A stretch of 64,000 bases of DNA from Candidatus Omnitrophota bacterium (GTDB lineage: Bacteria; Omnitrophota; Gorgyraeia; Zapsychrales; Zapsychraceae), in contig JACKFL010000005.1 in assembly GCA_020632495.1 (NCBI GenBank), positions 1,944,961 through 2,008,960 of the forward strand, read 5' to 3'. Shown one piece after another: positions 34,403 to 42,686 of the stretch. A model generated the notes under the pieces. The model saw nothing but the letters and a program-made list of their open reading frames with translations. It was not told where the DNA came from and did not search any database. How positions within the stretch are numbered: the stretch's first letter is position 1; each line of letters begins with the position of its first letter. The position numbers and the translations under genes were made by a program.

Positions 34403-34595
34403 TCTGTGGTTGGCGCTGGGGGTTAGTCTCGGCGTGCTGGCCGGCGGCTGCACGGTAAAGGCCGTGGGCGATCCGGAACGTCCGATAACTATCAACGCCA
34501 ATATTAAGATCGATATCAAGGGGCTGGAAAACACGGCCACGAATATTGAGGATTATGTCAGCGGAGACCGTGCCGCCGTATCTTCAAAAATGTAG
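34389..34595 (+). CDS. ynbE: YnbE-like outer-membrane lipoprotein
   Basis: A 68-residue lipoprotein with the lipobox LAGGC. The mature part contains PERPITINANIKIDIKGLE, closely matching the PITI-N-NVKI signature of YnbE. YnbE is a lipoprotein partner that caps the YdbH strand stack at the outer membrane. The frame opens upstream within ydbH; the ATG at 34389 gives a proper signal peptide. It is followed 16 bases later by ydbL, preserving the known operon order. Confidence 0.82.
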   Translation: MSGINLWLALGVSLGVLAGGCTVKAVGDPERPITINANIKIDIKGLENTATNIEDYVSGDRAAVSSKM

Positions 34596-34611
34596 ACTCA
34601 AGGAGAGTGCG

Positions 34612-35019
34612 ATGCGTATCCCCCTAATTGCCATGACAGCGGTCCTTGCTGTGTTGACGGGTTTTACCCCCGCCGCGCAGGCCAAGGATTATAACATCAA
34701 ACAGATGACCGCCGAGGTATCGCGGGCCCTGGAAAGCCGCCGGCAGCGGTTCGACCGTTTGGCCGATTTGAAGTCCAGCGGGGCCATCGGAGAGAACAAC
34801 AAGGGCTATATTTCCGTTTTGAAGCACGATCCGCAGACCGCGGAAATGGTCAAAGACGAAAACAAGGACCGTAAGGTTATTTATCAAACGATAGCCGAAC
34901 AGAACGGGTTGGCCGACGCCTTGCCGGTGATCGAAGAGGTCTTTGCCCGGGTTCAGCGTGATAAGGCCGGTCCGGGAGAGAACGTGCAAAAACCCGATGG
35001 AACCTGGATCAAGAAATAA
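34612..35019 (+). CDS. ydbL: YdbL family (DUF1318) secreted protein
   Basis: A 135-residue exported protein with a signal peptide ending near AAQAKDYN. The mature sequence has the family blocks LKSSGAIGENNKGYISVL, DRKVIYQTIAEQNG and GPGENVQKPDGTWIKK. YdbL modulates the YdbH-YnbE interaction in E. coli. The ATG at 34612 has an AAGGAGAG ribosome-binding sequence. The complete gene triplet here is strong support for each member. Confidence 0.88.
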   Translation: MRIPLIAMTAVLAVLTGFTPAAQAKDYNIKQMTAEVSRALESRRQRFDRLADLKSSGAIGENNKGYISVLKHDPQTAEMVKDENKDRKVIYQTIAEQNGLADALPVIEEVFARVQRDKAGPGENVQKPDGTWIKK

Positions 35020-35034
35020 GGGGCGGGAATATCC

Positions 35035-35550
35035 ATGAAATTCAAACCCGAGATTATTTATATCCAAAGGCTTCTCAAGGAGACCAAGATCAAAGAGATT
35101 ATGACCGTGCCTGTCATTAAGATTAACGACAATGACACGGTCAGCCGCGCGCAGGAGTTGTTCGTGGAACACGGCATTTATTATCTGCCCGTCGTGAACC
35201 GGCTCAATGAACTCGTTGGAGTAGTGACGCACAAGTACCTTTATAAAACCGTGGCGCCGCGCAAGAACATGGGCAATGAGATGGCGGGGTACTCGCCGGA
35301 CGTCGTTTATGACGGGGATTCCTTTTACGAGCGTGATAAGCTCGATCAGTTCAAACTCACGCGGATCATGAATCCCAACCCCGTCACCTTGCGGCCGGAC
35401 GACAGCGTCGCAGAAGCCGTTCTCACTATGACCCGCAAGAACACCGGCTGTATTCCCATCATCAAGGCCAACCGCAAGATTTGCGGAATCCTTACTCACA
35501 AAGACATCGTGGATCTGGCCACGTTGATCCTACTCGAAGAGGTCCAATGA
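35035..35550 (+). CDS. Tandem CBS-domain protein
   Basis: A 171-residue protein made of two CBS motifs. The first contains IKEIMTVPVIKINDNDTVSRAQELF and YYLPVVNRLNELVGVVT; the second contains LTRIMNPNPVTLRPDDSVAEAVLTM and IPIIKANRKICGILTHKDI. CBS pairs bind adenosyl ligands and act as energy or ligand sensors. No catalytic domain is attached. It overlaps the helicase gene as ATGA, suggesting the two are made together. Confidence 0.88.
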   Translation: MKFKPEIIYIQRLLKETKIKEIMTVPVIKINDNDTVSRAQELFVEHGIYYLPVVNRLNELVGVVTHKYLYKTVAPRKNMGNEMAGYSPDVVYDGDSFYERDKLDQFKLTRIMNPNPVTLRPDDSVAEAVLTMTRKNTGCIPIIKANRKICGILTHKDIVDLATLILLEEVQ

Positions 35551-36872
35551 CACAGACGTTTGAAGACAAGCAAAATATCGAATTCAATGACAAGTTCGCG
35601 TTTTGCTATGACCTGCTCGAAAACGACAATTGTAATCTTTTCATAACAGGGAAGGCCGGCACCGGTAAGTCGACTCTTCTCGAGTACTTTCGCGACCATA
35701 CCACCAAAAAGGTCGTCTTCCTGGCGCCGACCGGCGTGGCCGCCGTCAACATCAAGGGGCAGACGATCCATTCATTTTTCTGTTTCCGGCCGGATACGAC
35801 GCCGGAAAATATTTTCTCGATCCGCCTGCACCGGTCGCAGCGCCGACTCTATGAAAGCCTCGATGCGGTGGTTATCGATGAGGTGTCGATGGTGCGTGCT
35901 GATTTGCTCGACTGCATCGATGCCTTTCTGAGATTGTACGGCAAAAAGAAAGACCAGCCGTTCGGGGGCGTGCAGATGATTTTCTTCGGGGATCTCTATC
36001 AATTGCCGCCGGTGGTGACCCAGCGGGAGCAAAGTCTTTTTCGGGATGTCTATCCCAGCCCGTTCTTCTTCGACGCGAAAGCTTACAAATATCTGAATTT
36101 GCGCCTGGTGGAGCTCGAAAAGATTTACCGCCAGTCCGATCAGGAGTTTATCAATCTGCTGGGCGGTCTGCGCAATCGGACATTTTCCCGCTGGGATATG
36201 GTGGAGCTCAACCGCCGGGTTAATCCGGGGTTCAAGATTCCGCGGGGGGAATACTATATTTCGCTGACCACCACCAATGCGATCGCCGACCGGGTCAATC
36301 AGGAGCAGCTGGCCAATCTCGACGGAGATGTGTGTGAGCGCGAAGGGGATTTGATCGGTGAGTTCAAGGAAAAAGACCTGCCCACGCGGCTGACGCTGAA
36401 ATTGAAGGAAGGCGCGCAGGTGATGATGCTCAACAACGATCCGCAGGGCCGCTGGGTGAACGGGACTATCGGCAAGATCACTTTTCTGGATGAGGAAGGC
36501 TTCGGAGAAGGGAGTGTTGAGGTCAAGATCCAGGGCGGTAACATCGTCGAGGTCAAGCCGGTCACCTGGGAGATGTTCCGATTCTTCTTTAACGAAGATA
36601 CCCAGGGGATCGAATCGGAGGTCGTGGGTTCGTTCTCCCAGCTGCCGCTCAAACTTGCCTGGGCGGTAACGATTCATAAGAGCCAGGGCAAGACCTTCGA
36701 CAAAGTGATCATCGATATCGGCAACGGCACCTTTTCCCATGGGCAGATTTATGTCGCCATGAGCCGCTGCACCACCTTCGAAGGCATCGTATTGCGTAAG
36801 CCGATTTATGATCATCACGTCCTGCTCGATCCGCGCGTGGTGGAATACATGTCGGCGAATCAGTGCAGTTAA
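35547..36872 (+). CDS. Pif1/RecD2-like superfamily 1B DNA helicase
   Basis: A 441-residue helicase. Walker A is GKAGTGKS (residues 35-42), then APTGVAA (motif Ia), VIDEVSM (Walker B), FFGDLYQLPPV (motif III) and the C-terminal AVTIHKSQGKTFDKVII and YVAMSRC (motifs V-VI). Pif1-type 5'-3' helicases clear G-quadruplexes and replication barriers. The length is compact with no extra domain. The ATG at 35547 was chosen over an upstream frame extension because it overlaps the CBS gene stop as ATGA. Confidence 0.88.
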   Translation: MTQTFEDKQNIEFNDKFAFCYDLLENDNCNLFITGKAGTGKSTLLEYFRDHTTKKVVFLAPTGVAAVNIKGQTIHSFFCFRPDTTPENIFSIRLHRSQRRLYESLDAVVIDEVSMVRADLLDCIDAFLRLYGKKKDQPFGGVQMIFFGDLYQLPPVVTQREQSLFRDVYPSPFFFDAKAYKYLNLRLVELEKIYRQSDQEFINLLGGLRNRTFSRWDMVELNRRVNPGFKIPRGEYYISLTTTNAIADRVNQEQLANLDGDVCEREGDLIGEFKEKDLPTRLTLKLKEGAQVMMLNNDPQGRWVNGTIGKITFLDEEGFGEGSVEVKIQGGNIVEVKPVTWEMFRFFFNEDTQGIESEVVGSFSQLPLKLAWAVTIHKSQGKTFDKVIIDIGNGTFSHGQIYVAMSRCTTFEGIVLRKPIYDHHVLLDPRVVEYMSANQCS

Positions 36873-36882
36873 GGAACAGGAA

Positions 36883-37455
36883 ATGCAGAGAGTTATCGCC
36901 GCGGCTGTATTGATTATCCTGATGGCGTTGGCCTTTTCACGGATCCTCCAACATCATTCGGAGGGTGCCGGACAGGCATTGCCGACAAAGATGGAGCCGG
37001 TCAATGTGTATGACCTTGAGCGGGGGCAAACCGTTGTCGCTTACCGTTCAGGCTTTGCCCCGGAGACCATGAAGGATAAGCTGACAGATTTGGAATATCA
37101 TGTCGCCTTTGAGGCCGGGACTGAACGGCCCTTCACCAGTCCGCTCAACAAAAACAAACGGTCGGGCGTGTACAAATCCATAGTCAGCGGCAATGACCTG
37201 TTTCACTCCGATCACAAATTTGATTCCGGAACGGGCTGGCCGAGTTTTTACCGCCCGGTGAATGAAGGCAACATCGAATTGCGTGATGACAACAGTTTGT
37301 TTATGAAACGTGTCGAGGTGGTGGACGCGGTCAGCGGAGCCCATTTGGGACATGTCTTTAAGGACGGGCCGCCGCCGACGGGGCTGCGTTATTGTATCAA
37401 TGGGGCCGCGTTGAAGTTCGTCGAAGGCGTTCCCTTCAAGGAACCCCCGCAGTAG
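36883..37455 (+). CDS. msrB: Peptide methionine-(R)-S-oxide reductase MsrB, membrane-anchored
   Basis: A 190-residue protein with an N-terminal signal or anchor helix (residues 4-19) and a SelR domain. The catalytic Cys171 is in RYCINGAALKF, with KFDSGTGWPSF and HLGHVFKDGP as family motifs. The two CxxC pairs that bind structural zinc in many MsrB proteins are absent (SIVSGNDLF replaces the first). It probably repairs oxidised methionines of periplasmic or secreted proteins. It follows the helicase by 10 bases with AAGGAACAGGAA ahead of the ATG. Confidence 0.9.
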   Translation: MQRVIAAAVLIILMALAFSRILQHHSEGAGQALPTKMEPVNVYDLERGQTVVAYRSGFAPETMKDKLTDLEYHVAFEAGTERPFTSPLNKNKRSGVYKSIVSGNDLFHSDHKFDSGTGWPSFYRPVNEGNIELRDDNSLFMKRVEVVDAVSGAHLGHVFKDGPPPTGLRYCINGAALKFVEGVPFKEPPQ

Positions 37456-37480
37456 ATTAACCTAATAGAGGGAGGATGCT

Positions 37481-38038
37481 ATGATTCCGGTTTTGATCGT
37501 CATTGCCGTGCTGGCCTTGATTTACTTCATGATGTATAACGGCCTGGTCGGCAAAAAGAATCAGGTGGAGAATGCCTTTTCCGGCATGGACGTTATGCTC
37601 AAGAAGCGCTATGACCTTATCCCCAACCTGGTCGCCGCGGTGAAGCAGTACATGCAGCATGAGGCGAATACTTTAACCGAGGTGACGGAGCTGCGTTCTA
37701 AGGCCATGTCCGGAAATTTGTCGGATGACGAGAAAGTCGCCATCGACAACAAGATTTCCAAAGCGATAGGCGGCATTATGGTCGCCGTGGAAAATTACCC
37801 GGATCTCAAGGCATCCAATAATTTTATGAATTTGCAGCGCTCATTGAACGAAATCGAAGAGCAAATCTCCGCCTCCCGCCGGAGCTACAATGCCTCGGTG
37901 CTCGACTACAACAATGCCGTAGAAATGATCCCCACCAGCATTGTGGCGTCTATGATGGGGTATCGCCGTAAAGAAATGTTCGAGATCCCGGACGAACAAC
38001 GCAGTAACCCGAACGTGGGCGATTTGTTCAGTAAATAG
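37481..38038 (+). CDS. lemA: LemA family membrane protein
   Basis: A 185-residue protein with an N-terminal transmembrane helix (about residues 3-20) and the LemA core: KKNQVENAFSGMDVMLKKRYDLIPNLVAAVKQY, then long amphipathic helices and SASRRSYNASVLDYNNAVEMIPTSIVA. The ATG has a GAGGGAGGA ribosome-binding sequence. The biochemical role of LemA proteins is not known. It is paired here, as in many bacteria, with a DUF3137 gene 17 bases downstream. Confidence 0.93.
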   Translation: MIPVLIVIAVLALIYFMMYNGLVGKKNQVENAFSGMDVMLKKRYDLIPNLVAAVKQYMQHEANTLTEVTELRSKAMSGNLSDDEKVAIDNKISKAIGGIMVAVENYPDLKASNNFMNLQRSLNEIEEQISASRRSYNASVLDYNNAVEMIPTSIVASMMGYRRKEMFEIPDEQRSNPNVGDLFSK

Positions 38039-38055
38039 CAGCAACTCACTGGCTG

Positions 38056-39006
38056 ATGAAGACTTTAAACGAACTCAGAGACTACTACAACTCCGAGTTG
38101 ATGCCGGACCTGAAGAAGCTGGAGGGAGTCCGGCTGGCTAATGTCAGAAAAATGGTCGTTATGATCGGGCCGACATTGGCGGTCGGCGGTCTGCTGGCAT
38201 TGGCGCTGCATGAAGCGGAGGATCTCCCGTCCTTTATACTGGTGCTGACCGCGGTTGTGGCGGCTATTATGTACGCCGCGATCGTACGCGGTTATGTCTC
38301 GGACTTTAAGCGGGCGATTATCGAGAAGATCGTCCGCTTTATCGATGAGGGGCTGACTTACAATCCCACCGCTTATATCGCGCCGGGTCTCTACAAGGAC
38401 AGCCGCCTCTTCACCCGCCGGTATGATGTGTATAAAGGCGACGATCATGTTCAGGGAAAGGTCGGAGCCACCGCCATAGAATTTTCCGAATTACATACCC
38501 AGTACATTACCCGCGACAGCAAGGGGCGGACACAGCATCATACGATCTTCAAAGGTTTGTTCTTCGTCGGGGACTTCAATAAACATTTTAAAGGGCGCAC
38601 CTTTGTGTTGCCGGACCGCAGCGAGAAACTGTTCGGCAGTTTGAGCAAGGTCTTTCAGTCGATGAGCATGACCCGGCCGGAACTGGTTAAGCTGGAGGAT
38701 CCCGAATTTGAAAAGCTGTTCGTGGTATACAGTGATGATCAGATTGAAGCGCGCTATATATTGTCTCCGAGTCTGATGCGGCGTATTACGGAATTTAAGA
38801 AGAAGGCCGGGCGCACAGTCTCGTTGTCCTTCCTTAACGCCAATGTTTATATAGCGATCCCGTATTTTAAGAATTTATTTGAGCCGCGTATTTTTCAGAC
38901 ACTGCTGGATTTCAAGCCCATTCAGGAGTATTTCGAGGATTTGCAGCTGGCCGTCGGGATTGTCGAAGATTTGAATCTGAATACCCGGATCTGGACGAAG
39001 GAATAG
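38056..39006 (+). CDS. DUF3137 family membrane protein
   Basis: A 316-residue protein with a helical N-terminus, two close hydrophobic helices (about residues 33-50 and 56-76) and a long cytosolic domain containing the family-like stretches IEFSELHTQYITRDSKGR and FKGLFFVGDFNKHFKGRTFV. DUF3137 proteins commonly neighbour lemA, which supports a shared function at the membrane, still undefined. It ends 3 bases before the macrodomain gene. Confidence 0.83.
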   Translation: MKTLNELRDYYNSELMPDLKKLEGVRLANVRKMVVMIGPTLAVGGLLALALHEAEDLPSFILVLTAVVAAIMYAAIVRGYVSDFKRAIIEKIVRFIDEGLTYNPTAYIAPGLYKDSRLFTRRYDVYKGDDHVQGKVGATAIEFSELHTQYITRDSKGRTQHHTIFKGLFFVGDFNKHFKGRTFVLPDRSEKLFGSLSKVFQSMSMTRPELVKLEDPEFEKLFVVYSDDQIEARYILSPSLMRRITEFKKKAGRTVSLSFLNANVYIAIPYFKNLFEPRIFQTLLDFKPIQEYFEDLQLAVGIVEDLNLNTRIWTKE

Positions 39007-39009
39007 TCC

Positions 39010-39516
39010 ATGGGCCGAATGGAAGTTGTCGTCGGAGATATCACCGCGCTGTCGGTGGATGCCATAGTCAATGCCGCCAATACATCGCTGTTGGGCGGGG
39101 GCGGGGTTGACGGTGCGATTCACCGGACGGCCGGGCCGCGATTACTTGAAGAATGCCGCGGGCTCGGCGGTTGCGCGGTTGGAGATGCCAAGATTACCGG
39201 CGGGTACGATTTGCCCAGCAAACATGTGATTCACACAGTCGGGCCGGTTTGGCACGGGGGCCGGCAGCGTGAGCCGGAGCTGTTGGCGAGTTGTTATGCC
39301 CGCAGCCTGGGGTTGTGTGCGGAACACGGCTTGGTTTCCGTGGCCTTTCCGTGTATCAGTACCGGCGTCTACCGGTATCCCAAGGAAGATGCCGCCCGCA
39401 TCGCCATTGCTGCCGTCGCGGAACATACTTCCGGTCAGGAATTTCCCGGAAAAGTCATCTTTTGCTGTTTTTCCGACGCCGACGGACAACTGTACCGCCA
39501 ACTCCTGGAAGGATAG
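39010..39516 (+). CDS. Macrodomain protein, YmdB/O-acetyl-ADP-ribose deacetylase type
   Basis: A 168-residue single macrodomain. DAIVNAANTSLLGGGGVDGAIHRTAGP is the ADP-ribose-binding and catalytic region (Asn and Asp of the family), followed by HVIHTVGPVW and FPCISTGVYRYPKEDAARIA. It would hydrolyse O-acetyl-ADP-ribose or mono-ADP-ribosyl groups. It lies between the LemA/DUF3137 pair and xseA and shares their transcript. Confidence 0.92.
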   Translation: MGRMEVVVGDITALSVDAIVNAANTSLLGGGGVDGAIHRTAGPRLLEECRGLGGCAVGDAKITGGYDLPSKHVIHTVGPVWHGGRQREPELLASCYARSLGLCAEHGLVSVAFPCISTGVYRYPKEDAARIAIAAVAEHTSGQEFPGKVIFCCFSDADGQLYRQLLEG

Positions 39517-39520
39517 GTCT

Positions 39521-40990
39521 ATGCCTGAAGACATCTACACCGTATCCGAAATCAATACCTACATCAAGGGCGTTATCAATGCCGCTTTTCCGCAGCCGCT
39601 GTGGATCTGCGGGGAGATTCAGGGATACGACCGCAATAAGGGCAAAAGTCATGTATTTTTTGAATTGGTCGAAAAGGACAAGCGATCCGATTCGGTCCTG
39701 GCAAAAATCGGTCTGGTCATTTTCTCCAACCGGCGGAGTTATATCGATCAGGTGTTGAGCAAAAGCGAAAACGGTTTTGAGCTGAAAGATGATATCGAAG
39801 TCAAGTTTCAGTGCCGTATGGATTTTTATCCGCCGCACGGAGCGATGCGCCTGATCGTTGAGACTATTGATGCGACATACACACTCGGTAAACTCGCCCA
39901 GCAGCGGCAAAAGATCATAGCGGATTTACGTGAACGGGGATTACTGGATAAGAATAAGCAGCTGGCCATTCCCACGGTGCCGCTTAATATCGGTCTGATT
40001 ACCTCCGACGATTCCGCGGCGTATAATGATTTTATCTCGGAGTTGGCGCGCAGCGGCTACGGGTTTCGGGTGTATTTGAAGAATTCCAGTATGCAGGGAC
40101 AACGCACCGAAGGCGACGTGACCCGGGCCATCGCGGCGCTGGAGGAAGTGCGGGACTTGGACGTGATCGTCATTACCCGGGGCGGCGGCTCCATCGCGGA
40201 TTTATCTGACTTCGACAATAAACTTATTGCCGAAAAGATCGCCGCCTGCCGGCTGCCGGTCCTCAGCGGGATCGGGCACGAGATCAATACCACCATTACG
40301 GATATGGCGGCGCACACCTTTGCCAAGACGCCCACTGCTATCGCTCAGTATCTCGTACTGTTGGTGAAAGATTATCTCGGCGAACTCGATAACCGGATGG
40401 AGTATATTCTGGGCGAGTCGCAAAAGATCGTCAGGGAAGAGCGGAGCCGGCTGAAGGACTTGTCGGTCGGTTTGCAGCAGGCCACCGGCCATTTCCTAAA
40501 GGACTACAACCGGCGTCTCGATGAGTACAGTCACATACTTCGAAAGGCTCCGCTGATCCTGCTTAAGGACAGCGTGCGCCGCTTGAAGGACTTGTCCGTC
40601 GGGCTGCAGCAATCCACCAATCATTTTCTAAAAGATTACAATCAACGCTTGATCGAGTGCTCTCACAGCCTGACGAAGGCGCCCGGCCGCTTGCTGCGTG
40701 ACGCGCGCCGGCAAATTGGTGATCAAAGAGAACGGCTGATGCGTGTCGCCACACGTCGGGTCGATCAGGAGAAGACACGCTTGGGACATTTTACCAAGAT
40801 TGTCGATGTGTATCATCCGATCAATACCATGAAGCGCGGTTTCAGCATTACCCGTGACAGCCAGGGGCGCGTCCTGCGTTCGGCCGATGCCGTGAAGGAG
40901 GGTGATCAAATCGTCACGCAAGTCGTCGGGGGCGAGTTGGGGAGTCAAGTCAAAACCATCAAGAGGGAGAACAACCGTGACGGAGAATAA
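39521..40990 (+). CDS. xseA: Exodeoxyribonuclease VII large subunit
   Basis: A 489-residue protein. The N-terminal OB fold has YTVSEINTYIKGVI and LWICGEIQGY. The catalytic domain has GLITSDDSAAYNDF, VIVITRGGGSIADLSDFD, and LPVLSGIGHEINTTITDMAAHTFAKTPTA. The C-terminal part is a long helical region that binds XseB, and it contains an internal duplication (see the repeat entry). The upstream frame is open, but ATG 39521 gives the family N-terminus. xseB overlaps its last 14 bases. Confidence 0.94.
   Translation: MPEDIYTVSEINTYIKGVINAAFPQPLWICGEIQGYDRNKGKSHVFFELVEKDKRSDSVLAKIGLVIFSNRRSYIDQVLSKSENGFELKDDIEVKFQCRMDFYPPHGAMRLIVETIDATYTLGKLAQQRQKIIADLRERGLLDKNKQLAIPTVPLNIGLITSDDSAAYNDFISELARSGYGFRVYLKNSSMQGQRTEGDVTRAIAALEEVRDLDVIVITRGGGSIADLSDFDNKLIAEKIAACRLPVLSGIGHEINTTITDMAAHTFAKTPTAIAQYLVLLVKDYLGELDNRMEYILGESQKIVREERSRLKDLSVGLQQATGHFLKDYNRRLDEYSHILRKAPLILLKDSVRRLKDLSVGLQQSTNHFLKDYNQRLIECSHSLTKAPGRLLRDARRQIGDQRERLMRVATRRVDQEKTRLGHFTKIVDVYHPINTMKRGFSITRDSQGRVLRSADAVKEGDQIVTQVVGGELGSQVKTIKRENNRDGE
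40448..40711 (+). repeat. Imperfect tandem duplication inside xseA (2 x 132 bp)
   Basis: Two consecutive 44-residue units (residues 310-353 and 354-397) share RLKDLSVGLQQxTxHFLKDYN followed by xRLxExSHxLxKAP. The unit boundaries are at bases 40448, 40580 and 40711. DNA identity is clear but diverged at many third positions, so the duplication is old and maintained in frame. It lengthens the helical arm of ExoVII large subunit by one unit. Confidence 0.9.
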
Positions 40991-41186
40991 GTATAGTAAG
41001 TCCATCGCCAAATTGGAAGAGATTATCAATAGGATCGACAATCAGAAAATCGATGTCGACGAACTGTCCAGCCAAGTAAAAGAGGCTGCTGCTCTGATCA
41101 AGGAGTGCAAATCCAAGATCGACAAGGCCGAGCTGGAGGTCAAGAAGGTCGTTGAGAATTTCAAGGAAGAAGATTCTTCAAAATGA
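40977..41186 (+). CDS. xseB: Exodeoxyribonuclease VII small subunit
   Basis: A 69-residue helical protein with GTG start inside the end of xseA. SKSIAKLEEIINRIDNQKIDVDELSSQVKEAAALIKECK is the characteristic XseB helical hairpin. XseB wraps around the XseA arm and is needed for nuclease assembly. The frame is open 25 codons upstream, but the GTG at 40977 gives the family N-terminus. It overlaps the next gene by ATGA. Confidence 0.9.
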   Translation: MTENKYSKSIAKLEEIINRIDNQKIDVDELSSQVKEAAALIKECKSKIDKAELEVKKVVENFKEEDSSK

Positions 41187-41422
41187 ACGGTCTGACGCAG
41201 TCATGGGTGCTGGTGGGCATATTTTTGTGGGGCATGCCGACCGGATTCGTGCTGAGTTTCCTGTTGGCCAGTGTTTCCTGGGACGGGGGATTACACATCA
41301 GCGGATGGCAGGCGGACACGTTTGGCCGCAATTGTCTGGTGCTGTTGCCGCTGTTCGCCGCCGGCGGGATCGGTTTGGGTCTAACCATGGGGAGGATGTG
41401 TGAACGGGCCCGACGCCACTAA
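41183..41422 (+). CDS. Small two-TM membrane protein, unknown
   Basis: A 79-residue protein with two hydrophobic helices (about residues 7-30 and 50-70) and a basic C-terminus. It overlaps xseB by ATGA and the downstream transporter by 23 bases. I recognise no family. The very tight coupling with the Nramp-like transporter suggests it could be an accessory subunit, but this is positional inference. Confidence 0.55.
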   Translation: MNGLTQSWVLVGIFLWGMPTGFVLSFLLASVSWDGGLHISGWQADTFGRNCLVLLPLFAAGGIGLGLTMGRMCERARRH

Positions 41423-42671
41423 CGACAGCCGGTTGGATAAGCTTCTTAAGACGCTGGGTCCGGGACTCATCTTTGCCGGCACCAGCATCGGGGTGTCGCA
41501 CATCGTCCAGTCCACGCGCGCGGGCGCTGTCTATGGCTTCGGACTGATCCTGGCCGTCATTCTGGCCAATCTCTTCAAGTATCCGTTTTTTGAATACGGG
41601 CCGCGTTACACCGTCGCCACCGGCGAGCACCTGCTGCACGGATATCGCCGCGTCGGTCGCTGGGCCTTCTACCTGTTTTGCGGTCTGTCCCTGTGCACGA
41701 TGTTCCCGATACAGGCGGCCGTCACTTTGGTGACCACGGGATTGCTGGCCAATTTGTTGAGCTGGCCGTTTCCGCCGATGGTCCTGAGCGCGGTGTTGCT
41801 GGCGGTGTGCTGTGTCATTCTTCTGGCCGGGCGATATCCGCTTCTCGACAAGTTGATGAAGATCATGATCCTCTTCCTGGGTGTCTCGACGATCACAGCT
41901 TTTGCGGCCGCGCTGATGCGCGGGCCGGCGGGCGTTCCGGGGGCGGGGCAGGTGTTTTCTTTCGGAGACAAAAAGGACGTCGCATTCCTGGTCGCGCTTG
42001 TCGGGTGGATGCCGACGACCCTGGAAATTTCCGTCTGGCATTCCTTTTGGTGCGCTGAGAGGATAAAACAGACGAGGCATCGTCCGTCGCTGCGGCACGC
42101 GCTGTTCGATTTTCATTTGGGTTATTGGGGGACCATGATCATGGCCCTGTTCTTTTTGGGTTTGGGGGCGCTGGTCATGTATGCCACCGGAAAGGAATTC
42201 TCCGGTTCCGCCGTCGCTTTCACCGGTCAAGTTATCGATTTGTACACCGCGGCATTGGGCCCGTGGAGCAAGTGGGTCATCGGCGTGGCCGCGGCCACGA
42301 CGATGTTCAGCACCACTATCTGTTGTCTGGATGCCTTCCCGCGGGTCATCCGGGAGGTCTGCGTGATGGTGAATCCCGCACTGGAAGATCGTAAAGAACA
42401 GATCTACCTGGGCGCGATTCTGATAGTGGCGGCAGTCTCCACCGTGATTATCGGATGTTTCGTGGGCCGTATGAAGGCTCTGATCGATTTTGCGACCACG
42501 CTGGCTTTCTTGGCCACGCCAGTCTTCGCTTACATCAATCTGCGGACCGTCACCGCTGAGAATGTGCCCGTCGAGGCGCGGCCCAACCGGATCGAAATCG
42601 CCTTCAGCTGGTTCTGCCTGGCGGTCCTCACCGGGTTCGCGCTACTTTTTGTTTACTCACGATTTTTCTAA
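41400..42671 (+). CDS. Nramp-fold transporter lacking the DPGN metal motif
   Basis: A 423-residue protein with about eleven hydrophobic helices and GTG start preceded by GGGGAGG. The first helix reads GPGLIFAGTSIGVSHIVQSTRAGA, where canonical Nramp transporters have GYxDPGN. The sixth-helix region reads LVGWMPTTLEISVWHSF instead of the MPH-containing motif. It is thus an Nramp homologue in which the residues that bind Mn2+ or Fe2+ are replaced. It may carry another ion or substrate; family knowledge indicates such divergent clades exist in bacteria. Confidence 0.8.
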   Translation: MNGPDATNDSRLDKLLKTLGPGLIFAGTSIGVSHIVQSTRAGAVYGFGLILAVILANLFKYPFFEYGPRYTVATGEHLLHGYRRVGRWAFYLFCGLSLCTMFPIQAAVTLVTTGLLANLLSWPFPPMVLSAVLLAVCCVILLAGRYPLLDKLMKIMILFLGVSTITAFAAALMRGPAGVPGAGQVFSFGDKKDVAFLVALVGWMPTTLEISVWHSFWCAERIKQTRHRPSLRHALFDFHLGYWGTMIMALFFLGLGALVMYATGKEFSGSAVAFTGQVIDLYTAALGPWSKWVIGVAAATTMFSTTICCLDAFPRVIREVCVMVNPALEDRKEQIYLGAILIVAAVSTVIIGCFVGRMKALIDFATTLAFLATPVFAYINLRTVTAENVPVEARPNRIEIAFSWFCLAVLTGFALLFVYSRFF

Positions 42672-42686
42672 CTGCAAGGGGATGGA

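Noticed and set aside
35772..36818. 348-codon minus-strand open frame opposite the Pif1-like helicase
   Set aside because: The helicase frame has every SF1 motif; the antisense protein has low-complexity composition and no known fold.
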